NCBI GenBank assembly: GCA_949299505.1
Contig: CASGAS010000005.1
Location: 1 to 49,318, forward strand
From: an uncultured Eubacteriales bacterium
Lineage (GTDB): Bacteria > Bacillota > Clostridia > Oscillospirales > Acutalibacteraceae
Direction of reading: 5' to 3'
Length of the DNA stretch: 49,318 bases
Position numbers and translations under genes: made by a program. Below are positions 33,373-41,394 of the stretch, one piece after another (position 1 is the stretch's first letter; each line of letters opens with the position of its first letter). The notes under the pieces were generated by a model. It did not search any database and had not been told where the DNA came from. It was given only the letters and a program-made list of their open reading frames with translations.

Positions 33373-34543
33373 TAATTTTTTCTACAAAAATTTGCTGTTC
33401 TCTTCCAATTTCTTTTTCATATCGTACAGTTCCGATGATTTGCGGCGCTTTTGCGTCCAGCGAAAAGGTCAAATCAGCCCCCAGCACCACGCCCTTTGAC
33501 CAAAGCGCGTCGCACGCGGCGGCAAATTCGGCGGCCACATACCGGGCTCGCAGCGCGCGGCTTTCCGGCGTGTACGGCTCGCTGTAGACCTCGGCGCGGT
33601 CCCGCGCAAGCCCGACGGGCAGCACGACGTCGTCGTTCGCCAGGTACCGTTCCACCGTAAAGACGGTTTCTCCGGGCGAAAAGCCCAAGGGAATGTAGAG
33701 ACCGAAAAAGAACAGGCGGTACCGTTCGGCGGCGGCGCCCAGCTTGCAAAACGGCGTTTCGGGAAAGGTGAAGGCGAGCGTGCGCGTGAGTTCGGCATAG
33801 GCGTTGCCCTGCGCGGCGCAGAGCGTTTGGGAACCGTCGGCGTGCTCCACAACGCCGGCAATCAGCAGGTCCCCCGCCGCCACGGCCGACCCCGCCGCAA
33901 TTCCCTCGGGCGCCGTGCCGGAAAAGACCTCGACCTTCGTCAGAACGCCGTCCTCGGCGGCAACAATGTTCCGCGGCGTTTGCGTGTCCACGATTTCGGG
34001 CGCGGGCGTGCCCTCCCGCACCTCTATGACGGCGCGGCAGGCGTCGATATTGACCGCGGCCCACGAGAGCGCCGGGAGGCGGTCCAAAAGCGCTTCGGCA
34101 AGCGCGGGGGCGTCCAGCGCGCTGCGGCGCGCGCCGACGCGAACGCCAAGCGCCTCGGCAGCCTCCAGGATGGTTTCCTGCGGGATTTGCACGTTGCCGG
34201 TCACCCCGACGGTCCACACCCGCGTGGACAGACAGGCAATAACGGCGGCCGCGGCCAAAAGCCCGACGGCAAGACCGGCGCGCCTTCGGTGCTTTGCCGC
34301 CCAAAACGGCAGCCCGTGCCGGCGCGATATGTGCACGCGCACGCCGCTGCGCCGGACAACGGAACGGATGCGCTTATAGCCGCGGACGGTTGTGCAGCCC
34401 TGCAGCGTCTTCCCGGTGCGGCGCAGGTCCCACAGCGGGATGCGCTGCTGCACGCAGAGGTTGACGAACCGCTCGGGGAACCCGCCCGTCCCCAAAAAGG
34501 TGACATAACCGAGCAGCCAACGCACCATTCTGACAATCAACAC
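33365..34543 (-). CDS. yqfD: Sporulation protein YqfD
   Basis: 392 residues. Membrane protein of the YqfD family: a basic N-terminal domain (~1-85), one membrane helix (~88-106) and a large external C-terminal domain with VWTVGVTGNVQIP and a final RYEKEIGREQQIFVEKISD. Expressed in the mother cell in Bacillus; exact role unknown. The start is GTG 34543 with GGGAGGA seven bases upstream, overlapping yqfC by 7 bases. With yqfC it probably depends on the SigE-like promoter at 34904-34932. Confidence 0.93.
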   Translation of the reverse strand: MLIVRMVRWLLGYVTFLGTGGFPERFVNLCVQQRIPLWDLRRTGKTLQGCTTVRGYKRIRSVVRRSGVRVHISRRHGLPFWAAKHRRRAGLAVGLLAAAAVIACLSTRVWTVGVTGNVQIPQETILEAAEALGVRVGARRSALDAPALAEALLDRLPALSWAAVNIDACRAVIEVREGTPAPEIVDTQTPRNIVAAEDGVLTKVEVFSGTAPEGIAAGSAVAAGDLLIAGVVEHADGSQTLCAAQGNAYAELTRTLAFTFPETPFCKLGAAAERYRLFFFGLYIPLGFSPGETVFTVERYLANDDVVLPVGLARDRAEVYSEPYTPESRALRARYVAAEFAAACDALWSKGVVLGADLTFSLDAKAPQIIGTVRYEKEIGREQQIFVEKISD

Positions 34544-34866
34544 CCGTTTTTCCTCCCATCGCGGCTCTCAGCGGCAGCCACGCGTTCCATGGTAATCTCC
34601 TGAATGTCCCCTGTGAGGACAGTCTGCGATTCGGAATACATTTGGATGCACAGCGAAGCGCCGTGCACGGTCAAAAGCAGCGACCCCGCGTGCAGGCGGA
34701 TGCGCTCTTCCGTGTATTCCAAAAGGCCCTTGCAGCCGTCCACGGAAAGCTCCCGGTTGCCCTGAAGCTCCAGGTGCGGGACGTTGGCGTGCAGGATTTC
34801 CGGCAGGTCAAGCGCCTGCTCCACAAAATCCCGCCTTTTTGCCGGCGATTCGCGGCGCTTGCGCAT
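34537..34866 (-). CDS. yqfC: Sporulation protein YqfC (YabP/YqfC family)
   Basis: 109 residues. YabP/YqfC domain with GNRELSVDGCKGLLEYTEERI and a following beta strand LLLTVHG. Small sporulation protein of unknown mechanism, always paired with yqfD. The start is ATG 34866 with AAAGGAGGA six bases upstream; the open frame continues upstream through the promoter and is not used. Confidence 0.93.
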   Translation of the reverse strand: MRKRRESPAKRRDFVEQALDLPEILHANVPHLELQGNRELSVDGCKGLLEYTEERIRLHAGSLLLTVHGASLCIQMYSESQTVLTGDIQEITMERVAAAESRDGRKNGC

Positions 34867-34896
34867 GGCGGTTCCTCCTTTGGCCGCTAAGGCGGC

Positions 34897-34925
34897 ACAT
34901 AGAACAGTATGCGCGCGCATATAGT
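34897..34925 (+). promoter_or_regulatory. SigE-like promoter of ylbJ
   Basis: Heptamer ACATAGA (34897-34903), 14-base spacer, CATATAGT (34918-34925). This matches the SigE pattern KMATATT-N14-CATACANT in the CATA core of the -35 and in 7 of 8 positions of the -10. SigE control of ylbJ is known in Bacillus. Confidence 0.5.
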
Positions 34926-34932
34926 TTGATGA
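34904..34932 (-). promoter_or_regulatory. SigE-like promoter of yqfC-yqfD
   Basis: On the minus strand TCATCAA (34926-34932), 14-base spacer, CATACTGT (34904-34911), 7 of 8 in the -10. Each -10 of the two divergent promoters lies in the spacer of the other, so both would be bound by the same factor on opposite faces or in competition. Confidence 0.5.
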
Positions 34933-34949
34933 CGAAAGGGGGCCTTACG

Positions 34950-36077
34950 GTGAACGCCCAAACCAAACGGCCGTGGCGGCGCGCTTTGCTGTCCGGCGCC
35001 ATGCTTTTGGCGGCCTGCGCGGGACTGCTAAGCTATCCGGACGCCTGCGCGGCCGGCGTGCAGACGGGGCTTTCTCTTTGCGCGACGCTGGTGCTGCCCG
35101 CGCTGTTCCCTTTTCTTACCGTTTCCTCCTTTTTGCTCGGCTCCGGGCTTTTGCAGCTTTTCGGCAGGCTGATGCACCGCGCGGCGCGGCACGGGTTCTA
35201 TTTGCCCGGGGAAAGCGCGGGGGTCGTTTTGATGGCGCTTGTCGGCGGCTTCCCGGTCGGGGCGAGCATGACCGCGCAGCTGTATGCGGAAAAGCGCTTG
35301 ACCGCGCCGCAGGCGAAACGCATGTGCCTGTTTTGTATGGCGCCGGGTCCGGCGTTTGTGCTCTCCGCGGTTGGCGAGGGCGTGTACCGCAGCCTGCACA
35401 TCGGGGTGCTTTTGTACGCAAGCGTCTGCCTTGCAGCGCTTATTTCGGGCGTGCTGCTCGGCTGCATCGCGCGGTTTTGCGGCGAAGCTGCGCCCGAACG
35501 GCAGAATGTGCGCGGCGTGGTGCGGCTTTGTTCCCCGCTGCGCGCGCTGGATGCGGCGGTGAAAAGCGCGTCGCAGGCCATGGTGCAAATCTGCGCCTGG
35601 GTCGTGCTGTTTTCCGCGGTTGCGGCCTGTATCGGAAAGCTCCCGCTGCCGGCGGGCGCCGAACTTTTTTGCAGCTGCTTTTTGGAAATCACCACCGGCG
35701 TGCGCGACGCGGCGCAGGTCCTGCCCCTCCCGGCGGTGGCGGCGCTGCTCTCGTTCGGCGGGTTTGCGGTTCACTGCCAGGTGCTGCCGTATCTGGAAAG
35801 CTGCGGCGTGCGCCTTTCCGCTTTTTTCGCCGCGCGCGTCGGGTCCGCCGTGCTTTGCGCCGGGTTTTGCGCCGTGCTTTTGCGGCTGTTCCCGTGCGAG
35901 GTCAGCGCCGCGTCGCAGACGGGGGAACCGCTTGCCGCCGCCTATTCCGTTTCCGCACCGGCCTTTGTCATGCTGGTGCTTTCGGCGGTGCTTTTGATTC
36001 TGGAGGTTGAACCGAACCGGAAAGTGTGCTACAATACAGGCGAAAACAAACGGGGAGGAAAACGCAATGTTCCGTGA
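34950..36077 (+). CDS. ylbJ: Sporulation integral membrane protein YlbJ
   Basis: 375 residues with about eight membrane helices. YlbJ is a nucleoside-recognition (Gate)-domain membrane protein made in the mother cell and needed for spore cortex or dipicolinate handling. Recognisable parts are LCATLVLPALFPFLTVSS, ALVGGFPVGASMTAQLY and FCMAPGPAFVLS. The start is GTG 34950 with GGGGG seven bases upstream; ATG 34929 is an in-frame alternative lacking a ribosome site. It overlaps the next gene by 11 bases. Confidence 0.9.
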   Translation: MNAQTKRPWRRALLSGAMLLAACAGLLSYPDACAAGVQTGLSLCATLVLPALFPFLTVSSFLLGSGLLQLFGRLMHRAARHGFYLPGESAGVVLMALVGGFPVGASMTAQLYAEKRLTAPQAKRMCLFCMAPGPAFVLSAVGEGVYRSLHIGVLLYASVCLAALISGVLLGCIARFCGEAAPERQNVRGVVRLCSPLRALDAAVKSASQAMVQICAWVVLFSAVAACIGKLPLPAGAELFCSCFLEITTGVRDAAQVLPLPAVAALLSFGGFAVHCQVLPYLESCGVRLSAFFAARVGSAVLCAGFCAVLLRLFPCEVSAASQTGEPLAAAYSVSAPAFVMLVLSAVLLILEVEPNRKVCYNTGENKRGGKRNVP

Positions 36078-36282
36078 CCACGGGGAAAATGGGATTGCGC
36101 CGAAATGCGCCTATTGTAAATTCGGCTCGCTTTCTGCGGACCAAACCAGCGTGCTGTGCAAAAAACGCGGCGTCGTATCCCCCGAGGGCAGCTGCCGGAA
36201 ATACCGGTACGACATTTTGAAGCGGCAGCCGCCGCGTCGGCAAAAGCCGCCCGCCTTTTCCAAAACGGATTTTGAACTGTAA
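36067..36282 (+). CDS. Small four-cysteine protein
   Basis: 71 residues, Cys at 14, 17, 31 and 43 (CAYC, LCKKRG, SCRKYRYDILKR), probably a small zinc-binding fold, with a Pro/Arg-rich tail. ATG 36067 has GGAGG eight bases upstream and lies within the end of ylbJ. Similar short proteins with the ending CxKxRYDxLKR are common in Clostridia; I know no function for them. Confidence 0.8.
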   Translation: MFRDHGENGIAPKCAYCKFGSLSADQTSVLCKKRGVVSPEGSCRKYRYDILKRQPPRRQKPPAFSKTDFEL

Positions 36283-36289
36283 CAAAAAC

Positions 36290-36319
36290 AAACGCGCGAC
36301 GGTTTTCCGTCGCGCGTTT
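36290..36319. terminator. Bidirectional terminator
   Basis: Perfect 13-bp stem AAACGCGCGACGG / CCGTCGCGCGTTT with loop TTTT, between the plus gene ending at 36282 and the minus gene ending at 36335. Confidence 0.88.
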
Positions 36320-36334
36320 CTGTATTTATCGGGC

Positions 36335-37816
36335 TTATTTATAGTAAAGCGCCTTTGTCTGCCGCATGGGCTCGCTTGTGACCTGCACGCCGAGCTTTGC
36401 GCAGGTGCTCATATCCGCGTCCGACAAAATGACCGTGGAGTGCATATCGCAGCCGCGCAGATTTTCCAGCGCCTGCATGGCGTGTTCGGCAATGGGGCTT
36501 GTCGCGGCGGAAATGGAAAGCGCAAGCAGCACCTCGTCGGTGTGCAGCCGCGGGTTTTTGCTGCCCAGGTGGTTGACCTTCAAATCCTGTATCGGTTCGA
36601 TAACGACCGGGGAAATCAGGTCGATTTCCGGATTGATGCCCGCAAGCGCCTTGAGCGCATTTAAGAGCATCGCGCTGGCCGCGCCGAGCAGGGGACTTGT
36701 CTTCCCCGTGACGATTCGGCCGTCCGGCAGCTCCATGGCGGCGGCGGGCGCGCCGGTTTTCTCCGCAAGGTCGAGCGCGGGCTGCACGCACCGGCGGTAG
36801 GTCGGCGTAATGCTCAGCTGCTTTAAGAGCAGCTCCAAGGACAAAATCTCCTGCGCGACGTTTTCGCCCTTTTTCGCGGCGACAAGCGCCTTGTAGTAGC
36901 GGCGGATGACCTCCTGCTTGGAGGCTTCGCACACCACGTCGTCGTCGATGATGCAGCAGCCCGCCATGTTGACGCCCATGTCGGTGGGGGACTTGTACGG
37001 CGACGTGCCGAAAATGCGCTCAAAAATGGTGTTGAGCACCGGGAAGATTTCAATGTCGCGGTTGTAGTTGACGGCGGTTTTCCCGTAGGCCTCCAAATGG
37101 AACGGGTCAATCATGTTGACGTCGTTCAGGTCGGTCGTCGCCGCCTCATACGCCAGGTTTACCGGGTGCTTTAAGGGCAGGTTCCACACCGGGAACGTCT
37201 CAAATTTCGCGTAGCCCGCGCGCACGCCGCGCCGGTGCTCGTGGTAAAGCTGCGACAGGCAGACCGCCATTTTCCCGCTGCCGGGACCCGGGGCGGTCAC
37301 AACGACCAGGGAGCGCGTGGTGTCAATGAAATCGTTTTTGCCAAAGCCGTCGTCGCTGACAATGAGCGGGATGTTGGCCGGGTACCCCTCAATCGGATAG
37401 TGGCGGAACACGCGCACGCCGAGCTTTTGCAGCCGCTTTTCAAACGCCGCGGCCGACGGCTGGGCGGCATACTGCGTCATGACCACGCCGCACACGGAAA
37501 GCCCGAGCGAATTGTACACGTCCATCAGCCGCAGGATGTCCTGCTCATAGGTGATGCCGATGTCGCCGCGCACCTTGCTTTTTTCGATGTCATTGGCGTT
37601 GATGGCGATGATGATTTCCATGTCCTCGCGCAGCTCCAGCAGCATCTTCAGCTTGCTGTCCGGCAAAAAGCCCGGCAGCACGCGCGACGCGTGGTAGTCG
37701 TCGAACAGCTTGCCGCCGAATTCCAGATACAGCTTGCCGCCGAACGAAGCAATGCGCTCGCGGATGTGCGCCGACTGCATTTTCAGATATTTGTCGTTGT
37801 CAAACCCGATCTTCAC
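36335..37816 (-). CDS. DUF1846-family protein
   Basis: 493 residues. Start KIGFDNDKYLKMQSAHIRERI and segments HYPIEGYPANIPLIVSDDGF, VVTAPGPGSGKMAVCLSQLY and MAGCCIIDDD identify the DUF1846 (UPF0371) family. The TAPGPGSGK stretch suggests nucleotide or phosphate binding. Cytoplasmic, function not established. The start is GTG 37816 with GGGAG nine bases upstream; the open frame before it lacks a ribosome site. It has its own promoter and terminator. Confidence 0.9.
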   Translation of the reverse strand: MKIGFDNDKYLKMQSAHIRERIASFGGKLYLEFGGKLFDDYHASRVLPGFLPDSKLKMLLELREDMEIIIAINANDIEKSKVRGDIGITYEQDILRLMDVYNSLGLSVCGVVMTQYAAQPSAAAFEKRLQKLGVRVFRHYPIEGYPANIPLIVSDDGFGKNDFIDTTRSLVVVTAPGPGSGKMAVCLSQLYHEHRRGVRAGYAKFETFPVWNLPLKHPVNLAYEAATTDLNDVNMIDPFHLEAYGKTAVNYNRDIEIFPVLNTIFERIFGTSPYKSPTDMGVNMAGCCIIDDDVVCEASKQEVIRRYYKALVAAKKGENVAQEILSLELLLKQLSITPTYRRCVQPALDLAEKTGAPAAAMELPDGRIVTGKTSPLLGAASAMLLNALKALAGINPEIDLISPVVIEPIQDLKVNHLGSKNPRLHTDEVLLALSISAATSPIAEHAMQALENLRGCDMHSTVILSDADMSTCAKLGVQVTSEPMRQTKALYYK

Positions 37817-37899
37817 GTTTCTTAACTCCCGCCATCCAGATTTCCTAAAAAGAAAAACACACCCCGCGCCAGCTCGACGAACGAAGTGTGACACAAATT

Positions 37900-37928
37900 A
37901 TTATATAGTAGCGGTTTTGAAAAATCAA
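37900..37928 (-). promoter_or_regulatory. Promoter of the DUF1846 gene
   Basis: On the minus strand TTGATT, 17-base spacer, perfect TATAAT, with an ~80-base leader before the GTG start. Confidence 0.75.
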
Positions 37929-38117
37929 GGGGTCGCGGCAAAAAGAAACGAAGATTTTTTCGGCAGGCCCGCACAGCGTGCGCTTTGCCAAACGGCCGGC
38001 AGGTTGAGGTCAATTTGAACGAATTTCGTTGGACTGTCCGCCGCCCTGTCCGCGGCAGGCGCAATTTTGCCGCAATTTCGGCGCTTTATCGATTTTTGCC
38101 GGTTCCCGCGCCGTGCG

Positions 38118-38146
38118 TTGACAGCGGCCGGTGTGTTTGCTACAAT
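38118..38146 (+). promoter_or_regulatory. Promoter of the second metallophosphoesterase
   Basis: Perfect TTGACA (38118-38123), 17-base spacer, TACAAT (38141-38146), 32 bases before the start codon. Confidence 0.85.
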
Positions 38147-38178
38147 ACAAATTGACGAAACTTCGGGAGGTACGTTGT

Positions 38179-39300
38179 ATGCGTTTTCGTCCGGACGGTA
38201 CGTTCAAGATTATGCAAATCACCGATATGCAGGAGGTCCCCGCCGTGTCGCCCGACACGCTTGCGCTGCTCGAAGCGGCCATAGCGGCGGAGCAGCCGGA
38301 CCTGGTCGTCTACACCGGCGACCAGATTAAGGGCTACGGCGTGACCTATACGGGCAAGGGCGCGGCGCTCGAAGCCGCGGTTTCGGAAACGATTGACAAG
38401 CTTTTGAAGCCCGTCACGAGCCGGAATATCCCCTTTGCCGTGACCTTCGGCAACCACGACCGCCAGGTCGGCATTTCCAACCGCGACCAGTTCATGCACA
38501 TTTATAAAAAGTACCCGACCTGCGTCGGCGAGCTGGCCGAGGCGGGCGCGTGCGGCGGGACTTACAACGTCCCGATTGAAAGCGCGGACGGCAGCGGGCG
38601 GCCGGTTTTCAACCTGTATCTCTTTGACAGCGGCACCGACGCAAAGGGCGGCGGCTACGAAGCGTTTGACCCGCGCATCCTTGCCTGGTACAAAAAGACC
38701 CGCGACGCCCTGCGCGAAAAAGCGGGGGATTACGTTCCCTCCATAGTGTTCCAGCACATTCCGCTGCCGGAGTATTACCACGTTCTGCGGCGCGTCAAAA
38801 AGAGCGAAAAGGGCGCCATTGAGGCGTTCCGCACGCACAAGCACGAGTTTTACAAGCTCGGCGAAACCTGCGCGCCGGGCGGCGTTCTGCTCGAGCCCCC
38901 CTCCATCCCCGACAAAAACAACGGGGAGTTCGACGCGCTTTCGGAAAAGGGCGACGTGCTGGCGGTCTTTGTCGGGCACGACCACAAAAACAGCTTTGTC
39001 GGGCGGTATAAAAACATCGACCTCGGCTTTACCCAGTCGTCCGGCTTCAATGCCTACGGCAACCGCACCAAGCGCGGTGTGCGCTGTGTTGTCCTGCATG
39101 AAAGCGACCCGACCCGGTATGAAACATATACGCGCACGTTTGAAGAGCTGGTCGGCACCAAGGTCGCGCGCCCGGTGTTCGACTATCTGACCAGCAAGGC
39201 GCCCGCTACGGTGGACGCCGCGATTCCGATGATTCTCAAGGCTGTCGGCGCGGTGGCTGCGGTCGTGCTGCTGATTGTCCTATTGGCGAAGTTCCTGTAA
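38179..39300 (+). CDS. Tail-anchored metallophosphoesterase (paralog)
   Basis: 373 residues. Calcineurin-like phosphoesterase with D16 and Q18 (ITDMQ), GDQIK, GNHD, VFQHIPLPEYY and GHDHKN. Residues shared with the secreted enzyme at 23072-24316 (for example FQHI-x-x-PE, PDKN-x-G-x-F, and FVGHDH/FFGHDH) mark them as paralogs. Unlike it, there is no signal peptide; a C-terminal helix (~349-372) ends the chain, so the catalytic domain should stay in the cytoplasm. GGGAGG is eight bases before ATG 38179. GtrA follows after 20 bases in the same transcript. Confidence 0.9.
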   Translation: MRFRPDGTFKIMQITDMQEVPAVSPDTLALLEAAIAAEQPDLVVYTGDQIKGYGVTYTGKGAALEAAVSETIDKLLKPVTSRNIPFAVTFGNHDRQVGISNRDQFMHIYKKYPTCVGELAEAGACGGTYNVPIESADGSGRPVFNLYLFDSGTDAKGGGYEAFDPRILAWYKKTRDALREKAGDYVPSIVFQHIPLPEYYHVLRRVKKSEKGAIEAFRTHKHEFYKLGETCAPGGVLLEPPSIPDKNNGEFDALSEKGDVLAVFVGHDHKNSFVGRYKNIDLGFTQSSGFNAYGNRTKRGVRCVVLHESDPTRYETYTRTFEELVGTKVARPVFDYLTSKAPATVDAAIPMILKAVGAVAAVVLLIVLLAKFL

Positions 39301-39320
39301 GGCGCAGAAAGGAGCAAGGT

Positions 39321-39860
39321 ATGGCGGAGCAAAAGAAACAGAGCGCGTTTGCGCGGTTCACCCGGAAGCACGCCGAGCTTTGGAAATTCATTAAATTTGC
39401 CTTTGCAAGCGGCGGGTCCTCGGTCATTGAGCTGGTGGTGCATATGCTGCTGCTCAATTTCGTGTTCCAGTCCCTGACGGCCGAGGCGATTACGAACCCG
39501 ACGCTGCAAATGCTCGGCATCACGTCGAAGGGGTATTTGTACACCTACCTGATTTCAACGGCAATCGGCTACGGGATTGCGTTTATCCTCAACCGCAAAA
39601 TCACGTTCAAGGCGGACGCGAACCCGACCGTGAGCATGCTGCTGTATCTGGTTATGGTGGTCTTTACCGTTTTTGCCAACGGCTGGATCGGCTCGGCCGT
39701 CACCACCTTCGCGCAGGCGCACGCGTTGACCGGCAACCTCTGGGACCTGGTTATCAAAGTCGTCTGCATGCTGATTCCGACCATCTGGACGTACCCGTGC
39801 AACCGGTTTATTATCCACCGTCGGAAAAAGCCGGACGCACAGGAACCAACCGAGCAGTAA
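39321..39860 (+). CDS. GtrA-family membrane protein
   Basis: 179 residues, four membrane helices in the GtrA layout, with LWKFIKFAFASGGSSVIEL in helix 1 and GIAFILNRKITFK after helix 2. GtrA-like proteins are thought to flip or present polyprenol-linked sugars for cell-surface glycosylation. The ribosome site AAAGGAG is present. It follows the tail-anchored phosphoesterase, which may hint at a shared envelope-glycan role. Confidence 0.88.
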   Translation: MAEQKKQSAFARFTRKHAELWKFIKFAFASGGSSVIELVVHMLLLNFVFQSLTAEAITNPTLQMLGITSKGYLYTYLISTAIGYGIAFILNRKITFKADANPTVSMLLYLVMVVFTVFANGWIGSAVTTFAQAHALTGNLWDLVIKVVCMLIPTIWTYPCNRFIIHRRKKPDAQEPTEQ

Positions 39861-39870
39861 TCGTACAAAA

Positions 39871-39924
39871 CAGCGCCCGCAGGGGAACGGCTTTGGCCGC
39901 CCCGGCGGGCGCTGCGGCTTTTTG
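39871..39924 (+). terminator. Probable terminator after the GtrA gene
   Basis: Stem CAGCGCCCGC (39871-39880) / GCGGGCGCTG (39905-39914) with a structured 24-base loop, followed within a few bases by a T5 run. Longer loop than the other terminators here. Confidence 0.6.
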
Positions 39925-40003
39925 CCGGCGGCAGCATACGCGGCGCCCCCGGCATAGCGATTTCCCGGCATTCCCGGGAGAGATTGTTGAACACAGTCTA
40001 TTA

Positions 40004-40047
40004 TTCATAATTTGTTCATATTATATTCATAGATAATTCAGATTTTG
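40004..40047 (+). promoter_or_regulatory. Four PhoP-like boxes at 11-bp spacing
   Basis: TTCATA at 40004, 40015 and 40026 and TTCAGA at 40037 repeat with an exact 11-base period in an A+T-rich stretch. TTCATA fits the Bacillus PhoP half-site TT[ATC]A[CT]A, and four such sites in a row are what PhoP needs for activation. A -10-like TATGCT lies at 40058-40063. The site is after the GtrA terminator and before the M28 gene at 40102. Confidence 0.6.
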
Positions 40048-40101
40048 CAAACGCCGATATGCTAAGGTTTATATATCCTATATAAGAAAAGGGGAACCCG
40101 T

Positions 40102-41343
40102 ATGGATCTGCAACACATCATCGACAAAAAGCAGCATGCCGCGCAGTATATGGTGGATGAGATTACCCATATCTGCAAAACCTTTGAAAAGCGCGACCCC
40201 GGCTCCGTGGGGGAAAAACAGGCCTGCGAGTATATGGCGAAGGTCTTAAAGGAGCAGTGCGGCTGCGAACGCGCCGACGTGGAATCCTTCCAGGAGAATC
40301 CCGGCTCGTTTTTCGGCTGGCTGTATTTTACGGTCACGTTCGTGCTGCTGGCAATTCCGCTGTTCTTCGTGCTTCCCGTTCTTTCCGTTCTGCTGATCCT
40401 TGCAGGGCTGTTGGTTGTTTTCCTGCAGTTCGGCCTCTACAAAAAATTCATTGACCGCTGCTTCCCCGAAAAAACCGGCCACAATGTAACGGCCGTCAAG
40501 AAGTGCACGGGCGAAGTCAAGCGCCGCATCTTTTTCAACGGCCACCCGGACGCTGCCTGGGAGTGGCCCGTCAACTATAAGCTTGGCGGCGTCGGCTTTG
40601 AGGGCCATGCCGTGATTTGCGGCATCGGCGCGGTCTATTACCTGGTGCTTTCCATCATCGCCCTTGTGCAAAACGGCTTCGGCGCAAACGTTCTGACGAC
40701 GGATTCGCCGCTTTGCGTCGCGGGGCTTTGGGGCCTTTTGTTCGTACCGTTCCTTGTGGGCCTGTACTGGATGCGCAACGCGCACCGCGTGGTGGACGGC
40801 GCAAACGACAACCTTTCCGGCTGCTATATGGGCATTGCCATTTTGAAGGAGCTTGAGGACGCGGGCGTCACGTTTGAGAACACCGAAATCGGCGTTATCC
40901 TGTCCGGCTCGGAGGAAGCGGGTCTGCGCGGTGCAAAAGCGTGGTGCGAACAGCACAAAGGGGAATTTGACGACGTTCCGACCTTTATTATCTCGTACGA
41001 TACCATCCACGACCCGAAATACCTGATGACCAACTACCGCGACTTAAACGGCGCGGTCAAGGCCGACAAGGACGTTTCCGACCTCTTTATGGAGGCGGCG
41101 GCCGCGGCCGGCGTGCCCTGCAAAAAGGGCTGGGTCCCGCCGCTCGGCGGGGCGACCGACTCGGCGGCGTTCGCACAGGCGGGCTTCCGCGCAACGGGCA
41201 TTACGGGCCTCAATCACAAGCTCGAGGATTACTACCACACCCGCCGCGACACCTATGACAACATGAATCTGGAGGGCCTTGCCGGGTGCTTCGCCGCAAG
41301 CGTCAAGGCGCTGGAAATGTTTGACAACGGCGCAAAGCAGTAA
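40102..41343 (+). CDS. Membrane M28-family metallopeptidase
   Basis: 413 residues. Co-catalytic zinc aminopeptidase-like domain: H148 and D150 (FNGHPDAAWEW), D236 (GANDNLSG), E271/E272 (GSEEAGLRG) and a late His (DYYHTRRDT). Two helical hairpins are membrane-like: ~73-112, before the catalytic residues, and ~170-223, between the first and second metal ligands. Such an insertion inside the catalytic core is unusual. ATG with AAGGGG upstream. Possibly induced by phosphate limitation through the boxes at 40004-40047. Substrate unknown. Confidence 0.85.
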   Translation: MDLQHIIDKKQHAAQYMVDEITHICKTFEKRDPGSVGEKQACEYMAKVLKEQCGCERADVESFQENPGSFFGWLYFTVTFVLLAIPLFFVLPVLSVLLILAGLLVVFLQFGLYKKFIDRCFPEKTGHNVTAVKKCTGEVKRRIFFNGHPDAAWEWPVNYKLGGVGFEGHAVICGIGAVYYLVLSIIALVQNGFGANVLTTDSPLCVAGLWGLLFVPFLVGLYWMRNAHRVVDGANDNLSGCYMGIAILKELEDAGVTFENTEIGVILSGSEEAGLRGAKAWCEQHKGEFDDVPTFIISYDTIHDPKYLMTNYRDLNGAVKADKDVSDLFMEAAAAAGVPCKKGWVPPLGGATDSAAFAQAGFRATGITGLNHKLEDYYHTRRDTYDNMNLEGLAGCFAASVKALEMFDNGAKQ

Positions 41344-41351
41344 AGAAAGAA

Positions 41352-41381
41352 AAAAGCGCGGACCGCATGGTCCGCGCTTTT
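41352..41381. terminator. Bidirectional terminator
   Basis: Perfect 13-bp stem AAAAGCGCGGACC / GGTCCGCGCTTTT with loop GCAT, between the M28 gene and the convergent minus-strand gene. Confidence 0.9.
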
Positions 41382-41394
41382 CGTTTGTCCGGGT

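Larger units (their letters stand above)
37817..38178. other. Intergenic region between divergent genes
   Basis: 362 bases without a gene. It holds the promoter of the DUF1846 gene (37900-37928, minus) and that of the metallophosphoesterase (38118-38146, plus). In between, a perfect 13-base palindrome AACGAATTTCGTT (38018-38030) could be an operator. The remainder is GC-rich and shows no other structure I can support. Confidence 0.6.
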
